A stretch of 37,327 bases of DNA, from NCBI GenBank assembly GCA_025408445.1, contig JANYIZ010000135.1, positions 1 to 37,327 on the forward strand. Direction: 5' to 3'. Source of the stretch: Frigoribacterium sp. Its GTDB lineage: Bacteria > Actinomycetota > Actinomycetes > Actinomycetales > Microbacteriaceae. Of the stretch, positions 32,974 to 37,327 are shown one piece after another. The notes beneath the pieces were generated by a model. That model was not told where the DNA came from and made no database searches. It worked only from the letters and a program-made list of their open reading frames with translations. The translations under genes and the position numbers were made by a program. The number at the start of each line of letters is the position of its first letter. Positions within the stretch are counted from its first letter, which is position 1.

Positions 32974-33801
32974 TTAGCGGCTGCTGACGCTGGCGAACTT
33001 GCGGATCGCAAGAGGCACGAACACCACGAGTAGCAGCACAATGCCGATCAGCACGGTGATCTCAGGGTTCTGCTGTGCCCAGTTGTCGGCGATCGGAGAG
33101 TTCGGTGGGGTGTTTCCGAAGAGGTTACGCACCGCCGAGACGAGCGCAGATACCGGATTGAACTCGGCGAAGACGCGCAACGGCGTCGGCAGGGTGTTAC
33201 TCGGGACAAAGGCGTTGGAGATGAAGGTGAGTGGAAACAGGATGAGGAACGAGACGTTGTTAATGACCTCCGGGCTGCGCACACTCATTCCGATGAAGGC
33301 CATCACCCAGGAAAACGCGTAGGCGAAGAGCAAAAGGAGCGCAATGGCTCCCAACGCTTCGAGGAGGCTCGAACGGATTCGCCAGCCGACGATGAAGCCG
33401 GTAACCATCATGACGACGAGCGATAGTGCATTGATAAACAGGTCGCCGTTGGTGCGTCCGATCAGCACTGCCGACGGGCTCATCGGCAGTGTTCTGAACC
33501 GGTCGATGATGCCATCCTTCAGGTCCTGGGCCATGGCCGAGCCCGAATAGGTGGATCCGAACACGATGGTCTGGGCGAAGATGCCCGCCATGATGAATTC
33601 TTTGTAACTGCTGCCGGGGATGTTGATCACGCCCGCGTAGACGTAGGTGAAGAGCAGCACGAACATGATGGGCTGCAGCGTCGTGAACACGAGGATATCG
33701 GGCACGCGCTTGATCTTAATCAGGTTGCGCCTGGTAGTGATCCAGCCGTCAGAGAACCAGTGCGAAAGCGCTGAGCCCGAACCGGTGTTCGTCGTTGTCA
33801 T
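32974..33801 (-). CDS. ABC-2 type transporter permease (DrrB-like)
   Basis: The 275-residue membrane protein has about six helices and ABC-2 features: WITTRRNLIKIKRVPDILVF and PIMFVLLFTYVYAG in the first part, KDGIIDRFRTLPMSPSAVLIGR (the conserved coupling segment), and NVSFLILFPLTFISNAFVP. These match permeases of daunorubicin/multidrug-type exporters. Its start overlaps the stop of the ATPase gene (33798-33801), so the pair is translationally coupled. Confidence 0.92.
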   Translation of the reverse strand: MTTTNTGSGSALSHWFSDGWITTRRNLIKIKRVPDILVFTTLQPIMFVLLFTYVYAGVINIPGSSYKEFIMAGIFAQTIVFGSTYSGSAMAQDLKDGIIDRFRTLPMSPSAVLIGRTNGDLFINALSLVVMMVTGFIVGWRIRSSLLEALGAIALLLLFAYAFSWVMAFIGMSVRSPEVINNVSFLILFPLTFISNAFVPSNTLPTPLRVFAEFNPVSALVSAVRNLFGNTPPNSPIADNWAQQNPEITVLIGIVLLLVVFVPLAIRKFASVSSR

Positions 33802-34820
33802 GAGCGGCTCTTCTCCTTTTTCGCGGCACGCTTCATTTTCTTCGTTGGTACCGCATCCGATGTCTCGGCAGTGGCGGAATGGCCGGTGAGACGCAGGAAG
33901 ACGTCGTCGAGTGTTGGGCGCCGCATGCCCGCATCGAACAAACGGATGCTGCGACTGCCCAGCTCCGCGAGGATTCCCTGCAAAGCCGCCGGTGCATCCG
34001 ACGCATTGACCGTGAGCTCGCGACCCTCCGCTGCCGTCGTCGGCTCGGAATTGCCGAAGCGGCGCAATACTTCCACCGTTGTCGCACTGTCGCCAGGGTC
34101 AACGAGCGTGATCTCAACCCGCTGCCCGCCGATCGACGCTTTCAGCTCATCCGATGTGCCCTCGGCAATCACTCTTCCATCGTCGATCACCGAGATACTA
34201 TCGGCGAGTTGGTCGGCCTCTTCGAGGTACTGGGTGGTCAGCAGAACAGTCGTTCCCTGCGAGACCAGGCCGGTGATGATGTCCCACATTCCCAGCCGAC
34301 TGCGCGGATCGAGACCCGTGGTCGGTTCGTCGAGAAAGAGCACCTTCGGTCGTGTCACCAGTGCGCCGGCCAGGTCGATGCGGCGTCTCATCCCGCCGGA
34401 GAAGCCCTTCACCGGTCGGTTCTTGGCTTCCTCCAGGTCGAAAAGCGTGATGAGCTCCTGCGCCCGCACGCGCGACTGTGCGGCACCCAGATGGTAGAGA
34501 CGTCCAACCATGTCGAGGTTTTCGAAGCCGGTGAGATTCTCGTCGACGGCGGCGTACTGTCCAGATACCCCGATGATCGGGCGGATTCGTTCCGGGTGGG
34601 CGAGCACGTCGATCCCGTCGATCCGAGCGCTGCCCGCCGTGGGTTGGGTGAGCGTCGTGAGCACTTTCACGGTGGTGGTCTTGCCCGCCCCATTCGGCCC
34701 GAGTAACGCTGTGACCGTGCTCTGCGGCACTTCAAGATCGAGCCCGTCGAGCGCGTGCACGGGACTGGCCCCCTTGGGGGTGTAGGTCTTGGTGAGCCCC
34801 GCTGCTTCAATAAAAGCCAT
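33798..34820 (-). CDS. ABC transporter ATP-binding protein (DrrA-like)
   Basis: The 340-residue ATPase contains Walker A GPNGAGKTT, the Q-loop region GVSGQYAAVDENLTG, ABC signature FSGGMRRRIDLAGAL, Walker B VLFLDEPTTGLDPRSR and the H-loop region TTQYLEEADQLAD. The C-terminal extension (about 220-315) is the DrrA-type regulatory region. With the following permease it should form an exporter of hydrophobic drugs or lipids. The C-terminus is Lys/Arg-rich. Its ATG at 34820 begins the operon. Confidence 0.95.
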   Translation of the reverse strand: MAFIEAAGLTKTYTPKGASPVHALDGLDLEVPQSTVTALLGPNGAGKTTTVKVLTTLTQPTAGSARIDGIDVLAHPERIRPIIGVSGQYAAVDENLTGFENLDMVGRLYHLGAAQSRVRAQELITLFDLEEAKNRPVKGFSGGMRRRIDLAGALVTRPKVLFLDEPTTGLDPRSRLGMWDIITGLVSQGTTVLLTTQYLEEADQLADSISVIDDGRVIAEGTSDELKASIGGQRVEITLVDPGDSATTVEVLRRFGNSEPTTAAEGRELTVNASDAPAALQGILAELGSRSIRLFDAGMRRPTLDDVFLRLTGHSATAETSDAVPTKKMKRAAKKEKSRS

Positions 34821-34946
34821 GCCGTGACCGTACCGGCCGCCTCCGACATCGGCAACCGAAATTCCCCGCGGGTGATCCCTGGGATGCCGAGCATGTCGAC
34901 CGCTGGTCGTGAGGCACGGCCGGTGCGAAGCTCGCCATAACGAGCG

Positions 34947-36533
34947 TCAGTGGGCTGGCATCGTGAGCAGGGCGAGCAGAGCCGTCCCGTCGGGAACGCC
35001 GAGTCCGGTACATGCATCCCAACCGGGTTTCGCGGCAAAACTCCCGTTATTCCCAGAAGTGATGTCCCGAAAACCCTCCTGCTTCGGGGCCGCTGACACC
35101 GATCCGTAAAGGCGTGGATGCAGCAGACCGAAGGGTTGTCCGGCCGCTTGGGCAAGACGAGCGACGAGGGCCGCCCAGAGCGGCGCGACCGCGCTGGTGC
35201 CGCCGTAGATCTTCTTCTCGCCATCTACGAGTACCTCGTACCCCGTCGTCGGATCAGCGACGGCGGCGACATCCGGAACGCCTCGTCCGGCTGTGCCGCG
35301 AGACGACGCGGGTACTCCGGCCGACGCCTGCCAGTTCGGGATCGCGAAGACATCACTCACACCCCCTCCCGTCGCGCCGGCACCCTTGCCGTTGTTCCAC
35401 ACGACCTCCGACTGCACCGTGCCAGAAACCGCGTGCAGGCTCGTGCCGCCGCAGGCAAGAACATGGGGACTGGATGCGGGGAAGTCAGCGTGGTTACGAC
35501 CATCGCTCGCACCATCGGAACTGCCGTTATCACCGGCGGCGACCGTGACGGTGACCCCAAGGGTCGCAGCATCCACGAAGGCCTGGTCGAGGGCATGCCT
35601 GGCCTGGGCCGTCCAGGCATCCTCGTTCTGGCCCCAGCTGATGCTGATCGCGGTCGGTGTCACCGAGGCGTGAGTCGCCTCGCTCACCGCATCGACGAAG
35701 CCGGCGTCGGTGTTGGGGGCGAAGTAGACCACGATGTTGGCGCCGGGGCTGAGCGCCCCTGCCACCTCGATGTCGAGCAGGACCTCACCATCTGCCCCGG
35801 CGGCGTCTGCGCCAGGCACGTTCTTCCCGCCGTCAATGCCGACCGCGGTGACATGAGGCCCCGTGATGCCGAGACCGGCGAAATACGTGTCGAGCTCGGC
35901 CGGGGCGAATCCACCGCCCAGTTCGATGAGTGCGATCGTCTGGCCCGAACCGTCGAATTGGGCGGGGAAGTGATAGACCTCGGCGAGGTCGAGCGGCGTG
36001 TAACTCATCGCAACAGCCCGGGCTTCGGCGACGCGAAACTGGGCACGCGCCTGGGGGCGGTCGTCGAGGCCGAGCACGGCAGTGATGATGCCGTCGAGGG
36101 AGGCCGGCACCATCAGCATCCCGGTGCGGTTGCGGTGGTGCACCTCTGTGCCGTCGGTGGCGCGGCTGGTCACCGCTTCGAGGTGGGTGCCGAACACTCG
36201 GCTGAGCACGGCTGTGGTGCCGGCGACACGCATCCGTCGCGAGGGAAGGTCGGTCGAGAGCACCCGCAGCCCGAGCCCGCTGAGGGCAGCCGTTACCGAG
36301 GCGACGTCGGCGGCATCCGCTCCCATCCGGGCCGCGAAGTCCTCTCGGCTCAAGCGCACCGAAGGATCGAATGTGTCAGCGCCGGGCTGACGACGCAGGA
36401 TCACCGTCACCTCGATCTCCGCGCCCGAATCCTGCGGCACCGCTGCGGGGGCGATCACCTCGGCAGAGTAGCGATTGCTGCCGGGAAGCGGAACGAGCGG
36501 CAGGTCGACGGGGGTCTCTTCGTGTTCGGACAT
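34947..36533 (-). CDS. Sedolisin (S53) family peptidase with propeptide
   Basis: The 528-residue protein has an S53 activation propeptide (about residues 30-165: VTVILRRQPG, LSREDFAARMGADAADVASV, RVFGTHLEAVT) followed by the catalytic domain. Visible active-site elements are the Glu/Asp pair in GEVLLDIEVAG, the oxyanion Asp in TVAAGDNGSSDG, and the nucleophile Ser in YGGTSAVAPLWAAL; a Ca-binding end follows (FRDITSGNN, GWDACTGLG). This is the kumamolisin-like arrangement of acid serine proteases. No obvious N-terminal signal peptide is seen (MSEHEETPVDLPLVPLPG), as in several kumamolisin-type enzymes, so the export route is unclear. Confidence 0.93.
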   Translation of the reverse strand: MSEHEETPVDLPLVPLPGSNRYSAEVIAPAAVPQDSGAEIEVTVILRRQPGADTFDPSVRLSREDFAARMGADAADVASVTAALSGLGLRVLSTDLPSRRMRVAGTTAVLSRVFGTHLEAVTSRATDGTEVHHRNRTGMLMVPASLDGIITAVLGLDDRPQARAQFRVAEARAVAMSYTPLDLAEVYHFPAQFDGSGQTIALIELGGGFAPAELDTYFAGLGITGPHVTAVGIDGGKNVPGADAAGADGEVLLDIEVAGALSPGANIVVYFAPNTDAGFVDAVSEATHASVTPTAISISWGQNEDAWTAQARHALDQAFVDAATLGVTVTVAAGDNGSSDGASDGRNHADFPASSPHVLACGGTSLHAVSGTVQSEVVWNNGKGAGATGGGVSDVFAIPNWQASAGVPASSRGTAGRGVPDVAAVADPTTGYEVLVDGEKKIYGGTSAVAPLWAALVARLAQAAGQPFGLLHPRLYGSVSAAPKQEGFRDITSGNNGSFAAKPGWDACTGLGVPDGTALLALLTMPAH

Positions 36534-36747
36534 GCTTACGGTCTACCGGTCCGTCTACCAAGAATCAAGCTCTCAGGCGAATGCCGGAGGGAGCGGCGCA
36601 GTAATTTCTATCGCTACGCCACGTGCCCGCAGAGTTACCGCGCTCATCCACACGGATTGGCCGTCGGGATGCTGGCGGGCAGTTCCCGACAAAGAGTGCG
36701 ACCATTGCAGCATTGCGCTGTGCGGCAAATCGAGGGAGTCGGTCGCG

Positions 36748-37327
36748 GTGAAGGTACTAATCGTGGAGGACGACCCTCAGATGGGTGAGCTCATCCAGCG
36801 CGGCCTCACCGCGGAGGGCTACGAGACCCGCGTTGTCGACAATGGTGTGGATGCCCTGATCGCGGTCTCCACCGAGGAATTCGCCCTCGCCGCCATTGAT
36901 GTGATGCTGCCGCAGATGTCGGGATTCGAGATCTGTCGGCGCATCCGCCAGTCCGGAAGCTCCATGCCGCTGCTGTTGCTCACGGCACGGAATGCCGTGG
37001 AGGATCGAGTCTTCGGCCTCGACGCCGGGGCGGACGACTACCTCACCAAGCCGTTCGCATTCGTGGAACTGAGTGCGCGGGTGAGGGCGCTACTGCGCCG
37101 CGACGCTAATACCGACAAGCTCGTGGCGACCGTCGGCGCGCTGCGAATCGACTCGCTTGCCGTCGCCGTGACGGTTGCCGGGCATCCGCTATCGATGAGT
37201 CCGAAAGAATTTGCGTTGCTGAGGCTACTCGCGGCATCGGTGGGAGAGGTGGTGAGCCGGTCCCGCATCCTTGAAGAGGTGTGGGGCTCGACCCAGAATA
37301 TCGACCCGAACATCGTCGACCAGTACG
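36748..37327 (+). CDS. OmpR/PhoB-type response regulator, 3'-partial
   Basis: The gene starts with GTG at 36748, about ten bases after GAGGGAG, and runs off the window end. The receiver domain VKVLIVEDDPQMGELIQRGL has the acidic pocket, AAIDVMLPQMSGFEI the phosphoacceptor Asp, LLLLTARN the Thr, and AGADDYLTKPF the Lys. The DNA-binding domain begins near LRIDSLAVAVTVAGH, with MSPKEFALLRLLAASVG and SRSRILEEVWG in winged-helix positions. The last about 25 residues are missing; a sensor kinase gene likely follows outside the window. Confidence 0.93.
   Translation, partial: MKVLIVEDDPQMGELIQRGLTAEGYETRVVDNGVDALIAVSTEEFALAAIDVMLPQMSGFEICRRIRQSGSSMPLLLLTARNAVEDRVFGLDAGADDYLTKPFAFVELSARVRALLRRDANTDKLVATVGALRIDSLAVAVTVAGHPLSMSPKEFALLRLLAASVGEVVSRSRILEEVWGSTQNIDPNIVDQY

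Noticed and set aside
35118-36788. Very long plus-strand open frame
   Set aside because: It is the antisense shadow of the S53 peptidase gene and its translation is Arg/Gly-rich without any domain; the peptidase on the minus strand has all catalytic motifs.

Overview
The window is chromosomal DNA from a high-GC actinobacterium, most likely a member of the Microbacteriaceae. This rests on base composition, frequent GTG starts, ATGA-type overlaps, and a gene set typical of that family: Eis-like acetyltransferase, Pr6Pr membrane proteins, CopB-type ATPase, mycoredoxin, Ppx/GppA and an actinobacterial M18 aminopeptidase. The genus cannot be fixed from this sequence. I see no rRNA, tRNA or CRISPR array.

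Layout. 1-2061: the end of a secreted protein translationally coupled to an L,D-transpeptidase. 2084-4863: M18 aminopeptidase divergent from an Eis-like acetyltransferase. 4904-6499: a two-gene minus-strand unit of a DarT-like (DUF4433) protein and a DUF429 protein. 6711-8411: a small unknown protein, a cysteine/methionine-rich Csp-like copper protein, a mycoredoxin and a coupled helix-turn-helix protein. 8830-9744: metallo-beta-lactamase-fold hydrolase. 9876-11114: a graveyard holding an SDR tail, an alpha/beta-hydrolase head and a GNAT gene with two nonsense codons. 11377-14950: LtrA-like membrane protein, serine recombinase, RelE/Phd toxin-antitoxin pair with a palindromic operator, and a GrpB-like protein. 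14951-18760: decayed DNA around an SGNH hydrolase, with a dead IS256-type transposase, a 20-bp-periodic repeat array and a pyrrolidone-carboxylate-peptidase fragment.

18760-23433: Nudix hydrolase, then two Pr6Pr membrane proteins flanking an exported flavin amine oxidase, then a cation/proton antiporter. 23726-26163: a copper-efflux CopB ATPase broken by a frameshift, a CsoR-type palindrome at its 5' end, and a SHOCT protein. 26458-29128: a GNAT and several small membrane proteins. 29197-36533: gamma-glutamyltransferase-like protein, Ppx/GppA, an NmrA/QorB-like reductase, a DrrAB-like ABC exporter and a sedolisin. 36748 to the end: an OmpR-type response regulator cut by the window edge.

The most unusual object is the amine oxidase at 20176-21573. 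The segment that normally closes the C-terminus of this fold sits at its N-terminus, between a Tat/lipoprotein signal and the Rossmann FAD-binding motif, and is absent from the C-terminus. This looks like a circular permutation, or a duplicated segment followed by C-terminal loss. The DarT-like/DUF429 unit without a DarG antitoxin is the second candidate. Short tandem repeats with 14-, 15- and 18-bp units recur in and beside genes. Several genes are broken in ways that can be read directly.
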